Shown: positions 44,004 to 52,894, numbered from the stretch's first letter. The stretch is 64,000 nt of DNA from Streptomyces sp. LUP47B (GCF_001746295.1 NZ_MJAH01000008.1:243906-307905); one strand, 5' to 3'. The notes: generated by a model not told the origin, from the letters alone. Numbers and translations are program-made.

Positions 44004-44908
44004 GCGCCGACCACCTCCAGGCCGTGGTCGATGAGCTGGGACAGGCGCGCGATGTGCTCCGGGGCCGGATCGACCAGGGGCGCCCGTACGCCACCCACGT
44101 CCAGTCCACGCAGGGCCACTCCCGCCTTGACGAGCGCCACGGCATACCCCGGCACCTCGTCGCGGAGCTGGACGAGGGGGCCGTAGAACTCGTCGAGGAG
44201 GGTGTCCAGAAGCGGTTGGTCGCCCGCGGCGAGCGCCCGATGGAAGGCGAGGGCGATCTCGGGCGCGAAGGCGAACACGGCGGAGGAGTACAACGGGACG
44301 CCGATGCCCTGATAGGCGGGCGCGGTCATCTCCGCCGTCGGGAGGCCGTTGAAGAACTGGAAGTCCTCCGTGCCCGGAACGGCACGCACCGCGCGCACGA
44401 TGCGGTGCATCCGCTCGATGTCGCCGAGGCCGTCCTTGAGGCCGACGACCCTGGGCAGTGCGGCGATCTCGGCGGCCGCCTTTTCGGTGAGGCGGGCGGT
44501 GCCGCGCTGGTAGAAGATCACCGGGAGCTCGCTCGCGGCGGTGACCTCCTCGACGTAGCGCACCAGGCCCTGCTGCGGGGCCGTCACGAGGTACGGCGGG
44601 AGCAGCAGGATGCCGTCGGCGCCGGCCCGCGCCACGCGGGCCGCCTGGTCGCGGGCCACCGGGGTCGGGCCGCCCGCGGCCGCGAGGACCGGTACCCGGC
44701 CCGCGGTCGTCTCGACCGCCACCCGGGTGGCCCGCTCGATCTCGTCCGGCGTCAGCGCGTGGAACTCACCGGTGCCGCAGGCGACGAACACGCCGCCCGC
44801 ACCGGCCGCGACACCGTCGGCGATGTGCTGGGCGAGCCGTTCCTCGTCCAGCGAGCCGTCCGCGGCGAACGGCGTCACCGGGAAGAACAGCACTCCTTGG
44901 AACTTCAT
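44000..44908 (-). CDS. kdgD: 5-dehydro-4-deoxyglucarate dehydratase
   Basis: The 302-residue enzyme belongs to the DapA/NAL lyase superfamily. It has the GCGTGEFHAL-type loop (VACGTGEFHALT), the catalytic Tyr in VIFYQRGT and the Schiff-base Lys in VVGLKDGLGD. It converts 5-keto-4-deoxyglucarate to 2,5-dioxovalerate with loss of CO2 and water. It overlaps gudD by four bases; ATG 44908 has GAGGGAG upstream. Confidence 0.93.
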   Translation of the reverse strand: MKFQGVLFFPVTPFAADGSLDEERLAQHIADGVAAGAGGVFVACGTGEFHALTPDEIERATRVAVETTAGRVPVLAAAGGPTPVARDQAARVARAGADGILLLPPYLVTAPQQGLVRYVEEVTAASELPVIFYQRGTARLTEKAAAEIAALPRVVGLKDGLGDIERMHRIVRAVRAVPGTEDFQFFNGLPTAEMTAPAYQGIGVPLYSSAVFAFAPEIALAFHRALAAGDQPLLDTLLDEFYGPLVQLRDEVPGYAVALVKAGVALRGLDVGGVRAPLVDPAPEHIARLSQLIDHGLEVVGA

Positions 44909-44935
44909 GTCTCCCTCAAACGTGGGGGGTCGGGG

Positions 44936-45880
44936 TCAGCCCTTCGTGGCGCCGGCGGCGATGCCGGTGACCAGGGAGCGCTGGAGGAGCAGATAGACGA
45001 TGAGGCTGGGGATCAGGGCGATGACCGCGCCCGCCAGGACCACCCCGGAGCCGACCTCGGGGTCGGTGCGCAGGATGGACAGGGCGACGGTGACCGTGTA
45101 GTCGGTGGGGTCCTTGGAGGCGATCAGGGGCAGCAGGTACTGGTCCCAGATCATGATGAAGCCGAGCACCCCGGCCACGCCCAGCGCGGGCTTGCACAGC
45201 GGCAGGATGATCTGCCACAGCATCCGCAGTTCGCCGACGCCGTCGAGGCGGGCCGCCTCCTCTATCTCGGCGGGGATGTCCCGCATGAACTCGGTCAGCA
45301 TCATCACCGAGAAGCCCCAGGCGCCCAGCGGCAGGATGACACCCCAGACCGTGCCCTTCAGGTCGAGGTGGACCACCGGCACGTCACCGAGGACCAGGGA
45401 CAGCGGGATCGCGATGACCTCCTCGGGCAGCATCAGCGTCATCATGAACAGCATCATGATCAGCGCCTGGCCACGGAACCGGTGCCGGGCCAGCGCGTAC
45501 GCGGCCAGCGTGCACACCACGAGCTGGAGCAGCAGCCCGCCGCCCGCGATGACCAGCGAGTTGCCGAGGTAGTCCCAGATGCCGCGCTCGCCCGCCACCG
45601 TGAAGTTCGACAGCGTGCTGTCGTGCGGCAGGAACGACAGCGAGGATCCGCTGGGGTTGGTGGTGAAGGCGCCCGAGAAGATCGTCAGGAACGGCGCGGC
45701 GAAGACGGCGAGGGCGATCAGACAGAGCAGGATGCGCAGGGCCCAGGCGAGACCGGGCCGGTCGTTCCAGCCGAGGGCGGTGTCGAAGCGGGCCGGGGTG
45801 GTCCGCTGCGCCTTGGTGGTCCGTCCGGCCGGGGTGTCAGGTGCCGCCGGCCGGACGGGGTCGATGACGGGGGCGCTCAT
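44936..45880 (-). CDS. Carbohydrate ABC transporter permease (MalG type)
   Basis: The 314-residue permease has about six membrane helices and the EAA loop EIEEAARLDGVGELRMLWQIILPLCKPAL (split: EIEEAARLDGVGE then ILPLCKPAL) that docks the ATPase. It is the second permease of the uptake system; its ATG overlaps the stop of the first permease gene. The ATP-binding subunit is not encoded here and is probably the shared MsiK of Streptomyces, an inference. Confidence 0.93.
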   Translation of the reverse strand: MSAPVIDPVRPAAPDTPAGRTTKAQRTTPARFDTALGWNDRPGLAWALRILLCLIALAVFAAPFLTIFSGAFTTNPSGSSLSFLPHDSTLSNFTVAGERGIWDYLGNSLVIAGGGLLLQLVVCTLAAYALARHRFRGQALIMMLFMMTLMLPEEVIAIPLSLVLGDVPVVHLDLKGTVWGVILPLGAWGFSVMMLTEFMRDIPAEIEEAARLDGVGELRMLWQIILPLCKPALGVAGVLGFIMIWDQYLLPLIASKDPTDYTVTVALSILRTDPEVGSGVVLAGAVIALIPSLIVYLLLQRSLVTGIAAGATKG

Positions 45881-46791
45881 CGCGCTTCTCCCCTCTTGCG
45901 GAGGTTGTTGACCAGGACGGTGAGCAGCAGCGTCACGCACAGCAGCACGACCGAGGCGGCCGAGGCGCCGCCGATGTCGTTGCGGGTGAAGCCCAGGGTG
46001 TAGGCGCGGGTCATCCAGACATCGGTGGACCCGGCGGGGCCGCCGCCGGTGAGGACGTAGACCTCGGTGAAGACCCGCAGTCCACGGATCGTGGCGAGCG
46101 TGAGCACGATCATGAGCGCCGGACGGATCGCGGGAAGCGTGACGAAGCGCAGCCGTTGCCACAGCGAGACGCCGTCCATCGCCGCCGCCTCGTACAGCGA
46201 GCGGTCCACGCCCGCGAGGCCGGCGAGGAAGATCACCATGTTGTACGGCGCCCAGATCCAGATGCCCATCACCATCGTCGAGTACAGCGCGATGTCCGGG
46301 TTGTCGAGGTACTGGACCGGTCCGAGTCCGAAGAGGTGCAGACCGCTGTTGAGCAGGCCGTCGGAGGTCGGGTAGTACATCAGCCGCCACAGCTCGCCGA
46401 CGACCGCGGTGGCCGTGACGGCGGGCAGGAAGACCGCGGTACGGAGGAATTTCAGCGAGCGCGCCTGGCCCTCCAGGAGCAGTGCGAGGGCGAACCCGAG
46501 CAGGATCGCGCCGACCGCCTGGCCCATGCCCAGGATCAGGGTGTGCCCGATGGCGTCCTGGAAGCGGTGGTCGGTCAGGACCCGGCTGTAGTTCTCGAGA
46601 CCGATCCACTTGTCGCCGAGGAAGGGCCTGACGTCGAAGAAGCTGAGCCAGATGCCCTTGGCCATCGGCCAGAACTTGAAGACGAGGGCGAGCAGCAGCC
46701 CCGGGGCCAGGAAGAGCCAGGGGACGAGGGCCTTCTTGGTGACGGCTTTTTTGGTGAGGCCGCTTCGCGCGGCCGGAACGGTAGCGGTCAT
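45877..46791 (-). CDS. Carbohydrate ABC transporter permease (MalF type)
   Basis: The 304-residue permease has about six helices and the EAA motif region DRSLYEAAAMDGVSLWQRLRF before VTLPAIRPAL. It overlaps both neighbours by ATGA, so the binding protein and both permeases are made together. It forms the membrane channel of the presumed aldarate or oligo-uronide importer. Confidence 0.93.
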   Translation of the reverse strand: MTATVPAARSGLTKKAVTKKALVPWLFLAPGLLLALVFKFWPMAKGIWLSFFDVRPFLGDKWIGLENYSRVLTDHRFQDAIGHTLILGMGQAVGAILLGFALALLLEGQARSLKFLRTAVFLPAVTATAVVGELWRLMYYPTSDGLLNSGLHLFGLGPVQYLDNPDIALYSTMVMGIWIWAPYNMVIFLAGLAGVDRSLYEAAAMDGVSLWQRLRFVTLPAIRPALMIVLTLATIRGLRVFTEVYVLTGGGPAGSTDVWMTRAYTLGFTRNDIGGASAASVVLLCVTLLLTVLVNNLRKRGEAR

Positions 46792-48122
46792 TTCAGCAGG
46801 TCCTGGTCCTTGAGGTCACCGGCGAGCGTGTCGTTGAGCTCCTTGAGCTGCGAGCGGACGTCACCGCCGCAGTACGTGAAGATCGCGTTCAGCGCGTCGG
46901 CGGTGTCCTGCTTGATCGGGGCGAAGTCCGGCGCGTTCGGGAACTGCTCGGAGGAGTCCTCGTAGGCCTTCTGTACGACACTCCAGCGGGCGTCGTTCCT
47001 GACCTTCGCCGCGTCCAGCGTGGAGTTCACGGGGATACGGACGACGGGCTGGTGGCCGTCGACGCTGGTCATGGCGATCTTCTGGCCCTCGGACGAGACC
47101 AGGAACGAGGCCAGCGCCAGCTCCTGCCTGTCCTTGCCGGTCTTGGCGCCGAGGTAGACGTTCTCGCCGTCGGCCAGCACATCGCCGCCGGCCGGGCCCG
47201 CGGGGGCGGGGACGACCTCGTACTTGTTCTTGCCGGGCGTGGCGTCGAAGGTGGTGATGTTGTACGGGCCGGTCATGTACATCCCGGCGTTGCCGTCCTG
47301 GAAGTTGGTGGCCGTGGCTGTGACGGCGGTGATCGCGCCGGGCTGGACGACACCCTTCTTCCCGCAGAAGAGGTTGTCCTTCATCCAGGTCACGGCGTTG
47401 ATCGCGGCGGCCGAGTCCATGGCCGGGGTGTACGTGCCCTTGCCGTCCGGCGCGATGATCCGGGCGCCGCCCTGCCACAGGAAGCTCGCGCCCCACCAGG
47501 CGGCGTAGCCGTTCTGGGCGCTGGCCGGTGCGACGAGGCCGTAGGTGTCGGCCTTGCCGTCGCCGTCCGGGTCCTCGGTGGCGAAGGCCTTGGCGACGGA
47601 GAGCATCTCCTGCCAGGTCTTCGGCGCCTTCAGCCCGAGCTTCTTCAGCCAGTCCGCCCTGATCATCAGGGCCTGGGCTTGGCGGGAGTAGGGGATGCCG
47701 TAGTGCTTCCCGTCGATGCCGACCGTGGAGGACCAGGACTTGTCGGTGATCTCGTCGCCGCCCGCGATCGAGGCGGGGTCGATCGGCTTGAGCAGGCCCT
47801 GGCTCTGGTAACTGCCCATCAGCGCCGTGTCGTTGATCATGACGTCCGGCAGGTCCTTGGTGGACGCCCGGCTCTGGAGCTGCTGGTCGAAGTTGATGAC
47901 CGGCTGGTAGTCGATCTTGATGCCGGTCTTCCTGGTGAAGGCGGCGAAGACCCGGTCGTAGGTGGCGGCCGAGTCCGGATTGCTCCGGGTCCACACCTCC
48001 AGCGTGTTCGGATCGCTGCTGCCCGCGCTGTCGGAGCCGGAGCCACAGGCGGCCGTCGCGAACATCAATCCCGCGACGGTGGCCGCCGCGGCCAGGCGGC
48101 GTCGTCGTCGGCGATCGCCCAT
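46788..48122 (-). CDS. Extracellular solute-binding lipoprotein of the ABC importer
   Basis: The 444-residue lipoprotein has a basic start (six Arg), hydrophobic core and lipobox FATAAC with C26. The body is a family-1 sugar-binding protein (TLEVWTRSNPDSAATYD ... FAVAFTRKTGIKIDYQPV). It captures the substrate outside the cell for the two permeases. ATG 48122 has GGAGAG upstream. It is the first gene of the five-gene operon. Confidence 0.93.
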   Translation of the reverse strand: MGDRRRRRRLAAAATVAGLMFATAACGSGSDSAGSSDPNTLEVWTRSNPDSAATYDRVFAAFTRKTGIKIDYQPVINFDQQLQSRASTKDLPDVMINDTALMGSYQSQGLLKPIDPASIAGGDEITDKSWSSTVGIDGKHYGIPYSRQAQALMIRADWLKKLGLKAPKTWQEMLSVAKAFATEDPDGDGKADTYGLVAPASAQNGYAAWWGASFLWQGGARIIAPDGKGTYTPAMDSAAAINAVTWMKDNLFCGKKGVVQPGAITAVTATATNFQDGNAGMYMTGPYNITTFDATPGKNKYEVVPAPAGPAGGDVLADGENVYLGAKTGKDRQELALASFLVSSEGQKIAMTSVDGHQPVVRIPVNSTLDAAKVRNDARWSVVQKAYEDSSEQFPNAPDFAPIKQDTADALNAIFTYCGGDVRSQLKELNDTLAGDLKDQDLLK

Positions 48123-48142
48123 GGACACTCTCCGTTCATATC

Positions 48143-48200
48143 CGTGAACCCGCTTCACGAATCTAAATGATCGGCCAAGCTACGGATCGTTTCATCCGTA
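48143..48200. promoter_or_regulatory. Two inverted repeats in the aldarate operon control region
   Basis: CGTGAA and TTCACG (48143-48159, five-base spacer) form one dyad just upstream of the binding-protein start. TACGGAT and ATCCGTA (48181-48200, six-base spacer) form a second, perfect 7-bp-arm dyad between the operon and the divergent kinase gene. The second is placed to control both directions; it resembles GntR- or IclR-type operators. No regulator gene is adjacent. Confidence 0.55.
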
Positions 48201-48259
48201 TGTCAAGACATGGCTGGGAGTCTTCACAGAGGCTGTGCATGAGCCCTTGGGGAACGCTG

Positions 48260-49174
48260 ATGGGAAAGCATGCGGAAGCAGTGGTAGGAGTGATCGGGGA
48301 GACGCAGGTGGACGACGACAGCGACAGCCCGGCCGCGGCGGCGGAGCGGCTCACCGGCCGTACGGCGACGGAGAAGCGCCCGCTGTCCGGCGCGCTGACG
48401 GAGGTGGACCTCGACGACGGCCGGACGGTGATGGTCAAACGCGCCGACAGCGTTGAGGAGGTCCGCGCGGAGGCGGCGGGGCTGGGCTGGCTGGCCGGGT
48501 CCGGCACGGTCCGGGTGCCGATCGTGTACGGCCGGGACGGCCACTGGCTGGTCACCGACCTGATCGCGCGGGGCCGGCCGAACCGGGAGGCGGCGCTCGA
48601 CCTGGGCCGGGCGCTGGCCGGCCTGCACCTCGCCGGGGCGCCCGCCTTCGGCTCGGCACCGCCCGGTGGCCCGCGGGACGCGTTCATCGGGCGGGCCCCG
48701 ATGCGGAACGTCGAAGGCGCCGAGTGGCCCGAGTGGTACGCCGAGCACCGGGTGCTGCCGTATCTGCGAAGCGCGGTGGACGACGGCACGATCGCCGCGG
48801 GGGAGGCGCCGGTGATCGAGCGGCTCTGCACGCGGCTGACCGACCTCGCGGGCCCCGCCGAGCCGCCCGCCCGGCTGCACGGCGACCTGTGGAACGGCAA
48901 CGTGCTGTGGGGAGCCGATGGACATGCCTGGCTGATCGACCCGGCCGCGCACGGCGGCCACCGCGAGACCGACCTCGCGATGCTCCATCTCTTCGGCTGC
49001 CCGCATCTGGACGACGTGCTGCGCGGCTACGAGCAGGTGGCACCGCTCGCCGACGGCTGGCCCGATCGCGTCGGCCTGCACCAGCTGTTCCCGCTGCTGG
49101 TGCACACGGTGCTGTTCGGGCGGGGATACGCGGAACAGGCGCTCAGCACGGCGAAGGCGGCCCTGGAACGGTGA
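48260..49174 (+). CDS. Fructosamine-kinase-family phosphotransferase
   Basis: The 304-residue kinase has the aminoglycoside-kinase-like fold: LHGDLWNGNVLWG (catalytic loop with Asp) and WLIDPAAHGGHRETDLAML (metal-binding DFG-like region). Members phosphorylate glycated amines or sugars. ATG 48260 has GGGGA about nine bases upstream. It is divergent from the aldarate operon and shares its regulatory gap, so a sugar-acid link is possible. Confidence 0.85.
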   Translation: MGKHAEAVVGVIGETQVDDDSDSPAAAAERLTGRTATEKRPLSGALTEVDLDDGRTVMVKRADSVEEVRAEAAGLGWLAGSGTVRVPIVYGRDGHWLVTDLIARGRPNREAALDLGRALAGLHLAGAPAFGSAPPGGPRDAFIGRAPMRNVEGAEWPEWYAEHRVLPYLRSAVDDGTIAAGEAPVIERLCTRLTDLAGPAEPPARLHGDLWNGNVLWGADGHAWLIDPAAHGGHRETDLAMLHLFGCPHLDDVLRGYEQVAPLADGWPDRVGLHQLFPLLVHTVLFGRGYAEQALSTAKAALER

Positions 49175-49264
49175 GTGCACCGGTCCGGGGCCGCCTGGGC
49201 TCGCGACAACGACGACGAGGAGAGCGAAGGGACTGAGCTCGGAGAAAGCCGGTTGTGAGACCGG

Positions 49265-49385
49265 TGAGAAGGAAGCCCCTTCATGGCCTCGTGCGTGACG
49301 TCGAGGGCGAGGAAAGCGGAAGGGCTGGGAATCCAAGCCCCATGGGGGCTCTTCGAATTGAGAAGGAAGCCCTTCCATGGCCTCG
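49265..49385. repeat. Direct repeats between convergent genes
   Basis: A 27-bp sequence beginning TGAGAAGGAAGCCC occurs at 49265-49291 and again at 49359-49385 with two mismatches. Both copies contain a GGAAG...CTTCC-type hairpin. Between them lies the perfect dyad AGCCCC-ATG-GGGGCT (49336-49350). The whole lies between two genes ending tail to tail, so it probably works as a two-way terminator. Confidence 0.55.
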
Positions 49386-49403
49386 CCACGAGAACCGTAA
49401 CAG

Positions 49404-51575
49404 TCACTCGGGGATCAGGTCGCGCAGGTTTTCCGGGGTGATGACCACCGAGTCCGGGTGCAGCCCCTCGGGCCGCTCCAGGCCGATGTACGTCACGGGC
49501 ACGTCCGGCACCGACTCGGCGTCCCAAGCCGCCACGTCCGTACCGCCGTTCGCCATCAGCTCGGTCAGATACCCGACCGTGAGCTGCTCGCGCTCGACGA
49601 CGGCGCGCAGCAGCGTCGCCACCGACACTCGGTTGCCCTCGACCCGGTTGTACGCCGGATGCCCCTTCAGGTACAGGTGCAGCCACTTGGCGTGCCAACT
49701 CCCGTTCTCCGCACGCCGGAACGCCAGCGGCAACGCCACCCGGCCCGGCCCGCGCAACTCCGACTTCATGCGCACGGTACGCGCCTCGAAGGGCCGCCCC
49801 TTCTGCTCGCCCTCGCGCAGCATGAACCCGAAGAACGACTCCTCGGCCTCCTCGAACCCCTCCCCGGAGTAGATGTTGACCTGCGGGACGATGTACGTGC
49901 CCCGCACCGCCCCGAGCCGCAGGTTGATGAACTCCGAGGCGCCGTCGGGTGCGTTGGTGATGTCACCCGAGTGCTCGCCCTCCACCTCGCGGAGGTTGGT
50001 GTACGACAGCCACGACACCGTGTCGTACTGCGCGTCCAGGAGCAGCGCCGACAGGTCGTAGTCGGTGACCTGCTTCGTCTGCTTCCAGTACACGAAGAAC
50101 CGCAACAGCTCCCCGTCGACCGGCGAGACGGAGCCGCGGGGCAGCACGCCGAGGCCGGCCGAGGTCGCCCGCCCGCTGAGCGGAAGCGCCACGTCGAGGA
50201 CGTCGGGGCCGACCAACAGCCGCTCCGGGGAGGGGAGTCGACGGCCGATCTCCGCGTCCAGCGCGGCGATCAGCCGCTCCCGGTCCGCCTCCGGTACGGC
50301 CGCACGCGCGTCGTCGGCGACGTGCGCGCGGCCGAGACGGTTGATGAACACCCGCTCCCGGCCCGTCTCCGCGGCCCGGTTCTGCAGGTACTCACGCACC
50401 GACAGCACGACCCGCCCGGAGACCTCCGGGGCACTCTCCTCGACGGCTGCCACCACGGCGTCCCGCTCCTCCTGCGTGCGCGCGGTGCGCAGCAGCCGGT
50501 CCAGCGCGCGGAAGAGCCTGCCGGGCGCGGACCTGAGCAGCTCCACCGCCCCGGTGACGTCGTCCGCACCGAGCAGTGCCTCGACGCGCGCGTCGAAGGT
50601 GTACGCCTTCTTCTCGCCCCGGGCCACCGCGAACACCTCGGCGGCACGCGGCCACTGCGGGTACTCGTGCGGGTGCAGCCGCTCACCGAGCCGCTTGAAG
50701 GCCTCACGGTGCGCGAGGACGTCGGCCAGCTTGGCCGGGGCCGCCGCGACGACCGAGTCGAGCCCCGCGAGCAGGGCCCGGCGGACCGGCCGCGACAGCG
50801 CGCGGAACCGGGTCGGCTCCTGGAGGGACACATCCCCGCCCGACAACGCGCAGGCCAGCCGCAGCACATCGGTGACGGTGTCCAGCAGCAGCCCCGAACC
50901 CGCCTTCAGCCGGGCCTCGTTGACGACGGCACGGTTCTCCCGCACCGGGATCCCGTCCGGCTGGGGCCCGTCGGCGCAGTGCTCGGCGAGCACCTTGAGG
51001 TCGGCCAGGTGCTCGTCGCCGAGCGGCGTGGTGCTCCCGGCCAGCGCCAGGTACAGGGCGGTGACCTCGTCGTCCAGGGCGCCGCCCAGGTGCAGGACCG
51101 TCAGCCGGTCGCCCACCGCGGCCGTCAGCTCGTCGTGCGCGGCGAGCATCTCGTCGTACGTGTGCCGGTAGGTGCCGTACGACGGGAGCGTGAGCAGGTT
51201 GACCACGCCGTTGCGCAGCTGGGCGAGGACACCGGAGCGGGCCTTGCCGTCCTCCAGCGCCTCGCGCACGCAGCGCATCCAGAAGTCGAAGGTGTCCGGC
51301 ACGTTGGCCGGGAAGTCCTTGAAGTAGACGTTGTGGCGCACATGGTCGCCGGCCATCTCACGGACGGTGGCGAGCGTAATCACGGCGGTGTCGACGACCG
51401 TGGCCTCCGACAGCCCCGACAGTCGCCTCAGCGCATCCGCCGACAGCTTGAAGCCGACGGACATCAGCGCGGCGTCGAACTGCCGCGCCGCGACGGCGCC
51501 CTCCCCGACGGGACCCGCGGAGGAGGGGAGACGGAGGGTGTGCCGGATGACCAGGCGTTCCAGACGGTGGACCAT
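49404..51575 (-). CDS. Large protein with TerD-like C-terminal domain (MXAN_6230/SCO0854-like)
   Basis: The 723-residue protein has an N-terminal helical part and a C-terminal region (about 490-650) resembling TerD domains: TDYDLSALLLDAQYDTVSWLS, the HSGDITNAPDGASEFI loop, and INIYSGEGFEEAEESFFGFM-like strand. Overall it recalls the MXAN_6230/SCO0854 family, but it lacks the RING-type cysteines that name that family; only two cysteines occur nearby. Function is unknown; TerD proteins are linked to tellurite and stress responses. ATG 51575 is chosen but has no clear ribosome binding site; GTG 51611 is an alternative. Confidence 0.78.
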   Translation of the reverse strand: MVHRLERLVIRHTLRLPSSAGPVGEGAVAARQFDAALMSVGFKLSADALRRLSGLSEATVVDTAVITLATVREMAGDHVRHNVYFKDFPANVPDTFDFWMRCVREALEDGKARSGVLAQLRNGVVNLLTLPSYGTYRHTYDEMLAAHDELTAAVGDRLTVLHLGGALDDEVTALYLALAGSTTPLGDEHLADLKVLAEHCADGPQPDGIPVRENRAVVNEARLKAGSGLLLDTVTDVLRLACALSGGDVSLQEPTRFRALSRPVRRALLAGLDSVVAAAPAKLADVLAHREAFKRLGERLHPHEYPQWPRAAEVFAVARGEKKAYTFDARVEALLGADDVTGAVELLRSAPGRLFRALDRLLRTARTQEERDAVVAAVEESAPEVSGRVVLSVREYLQNRAAETGRERVFINRLGRAHVADDARAAVPEADRERLIAALDAEIGRRLPSPERLLVGPDVLDVALPLSGRATSAGLGVLPRGSVSPVDGELLRFFVYWKQTKQVTDYDLSALLLDAQYDTVSWLSYTNLREVEGEHSGDITNAPDGASEFINLRLGAVRGTYIVPQVNIYSGEGFEEAEESFFGFMLREGEQKGRPFEARTVRMKSELRGPGRVALPLAFRRAENGSWHAKWLHLYLKGHPAYNRVEGNRVSVATLLRAVVEREQLTVGYLTELMANGGTDVAAWDAESVPDVPVTYIGLERPEGLHPDSVVITPENLRDLIPE

Positions 51576-51651
51576 TCCGGAATGGTCGCAGAGGTGTTCG
51601 ATCCGGCGCACCGGAGTTTTCGGGGCCCACGGTCTTCCGCGGGCCCTGGTG

Positions 51652-52035
51652 TCAGGACTCCTGGCCCTGCTTCTTCTCCTTGATGCGCGCCGCCTCCTTG
51701 CGGACCTCCGCCTGGACGGCGCGCTCCTTCTCGAGCCACTCGGGACCGTCCTCCCGCAGCGCCTCGATCTGCTCCGTGGTGAGGGGCTCGGTGACCCCGC
51801 CGCGTGCGAGGCCCGCGATGGAGACGCCCAGCCTGGCCGCGACGACCGGGCGGGGGTGCGGGCCGTTCTGGCGCAGGTCCTGGAGCCACTGCGGAGGATT
51901 GGCCTGAAGTTCGTTCAGCTCGGCGCGCGAGACCACGCCCTCCTGGAACTCCGAGGGCGTGGCGGGGAGGTACACACCCAGCTTCTTCGCCGCGGTCGCG
52001 GGCTTCATCGTCTGGGTGCTCTGGTGCGACTTCAT
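51652..52035 (-). CDS. DUF5997 family protein
   Basis: The 127-residue protein matches the actinobacterial DUF5997 family from end to end: TMKPATAAKKLGVYLPATP, EGVVSRAELNELQ, and LGVSIAGLARGGVTEPLT, with a basic C-terminal helix. It has no known activity. ATG 52035 lacks a Shine-Dalgarno; TAGTCT lies seven bases upstream on the minus strand, suggesting a leaderless message. It is divergent from a LysR-like gene, a pairing typical of the family. Confidence 0.9.
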   Translation of the reverse strand: MKSHQSTQTMKPATAAKKLGVYLPATPSEFQEGVVSRAELNELQANPPQWLQDLRQNGPHPRPVVAARLGVSIAGLARGGVTEPLTTEQIEALREDGPEWLEKERAVQAEVRKEAARIKEKKQGQES

Positions 52036-52093
52036 GGAGTCCAGACTATCGGCCGCGCGCGAGACCTCCGACCACAGTGGGTAACCTTGCCGC

Positions 52094-52894
52094 GTGACAG
52101 ACTCGCCAGAACCCCCCTCCTTCCGGCTCGCGTACGTCCCCGGGGTGACGCCCGCCAAGTGGGTGCGGATCTGGCACGAGCGGCTGCCGGACGTCCCCCT
52201 GGAGCTCCTCCAGGTGAGCGCCGCGGAGGCCTCCGACGTGTTGCGCGACGGCGGTGCGGACGCCGGTCTCGTACGGCTGCCGGTCGACCGTACGGTGTTC
52301 AGCGCGATCCCCCTCTACACCGAGACGTCGGTCGTCGTGGTCCCCAAGGACCACGTGGTGACCGCGGCGGAGGAAGTGACCCTGGAGGACCTGGCCGACG
52401 AGGTCGTCATCCATCCCCTCGACGACGTCATCGGCTGGGACCGGCCGCCGGGGGAGCCGGCCTTCGAACGCCCCGCCACCACGACGGACGCGATCGAGCT
52501 CGTGGCGGCGAACATCGGCGTCCTCGTCGTCCCCCAGTCCCTGGCCCGTCTCCACCACCGCCGTGACCTCACCTACCGCCCGGTCACCGACGCCCCGCAG
52601 TCCGACATCGCCCTGTCCTGGCGGGAGGACGCCACGACGGACATGGTGGAGGACTTCATCGGCATCGTCCGGGGGCGGACGGTCAACAGCTCACGGGGGC
52701 GCACCCAGCCGGAGCCGGAGCGCAAGCAACGGCCCGAGAAGGGCGGCGGCAAGGGCGGCGGCCGCAAGCCCGCGACGGGCACCGGGAAGGGCGCGGCGCG
52801 GGGATCCTCCGGCGCCGCCAAGGGTTTCCGCGGCGGCTCGGGCGGCGCGAAGGGTGCCGGCGCCCGACGCGGGAAGCCCAAACGCAGGGGCTAG
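52094..52894 (+). CDS. LysR substrate-binding-domain protein without HTH, with basic tail
   Basis: The 266-residue protein is a type-2 periplasmic-binding fold like the effector half of LysR regulators (LAYVPGVTPAKWVRIWHER ... TTTDAIELVAANIGVLVVP) but has no helix-turn-helix. After about residue 200 it carries a 66-residue tail rich in Gly, Lys and Arg that could bind nucleic acid. GTG 52094 has no ribosome binding site; TAACCT lies six bases upstream, so it is probably leaderless. It is divergent from the DUF5997 gene. Confidence 0.85.
   Translation: MTDSPEPPSFRLAYVPGVTPAKWVRIWHERLPDVPLELLQVSAAEASDVLRDGGADAGLVRLPVDRTVFSAIPLYTETSVVVVPKDHVVTAAEEVTLEDLADEVVIHPLDDVIGWDRPPGEPAFERPATTTDAIELVAANIGVLVVPQSLARLHHRRDLTYRPVTDAPQSDIALSWREDATTDMVEDFIGIVRGRTVNSSRGRTQPEPERKQRPEKGGGKGGGRKPATGTGKGAARGSSGAAKGFRGGSGGAKGAGARRGKPKRRG

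Noticed and set aside
49458..51683. 741-codon plus-strand frame opposite the TerD-like gene
   Set aside because: Shadow frame with His/Arg/Gln/Val-rich composition typical of the opposite strand of a coding gene.
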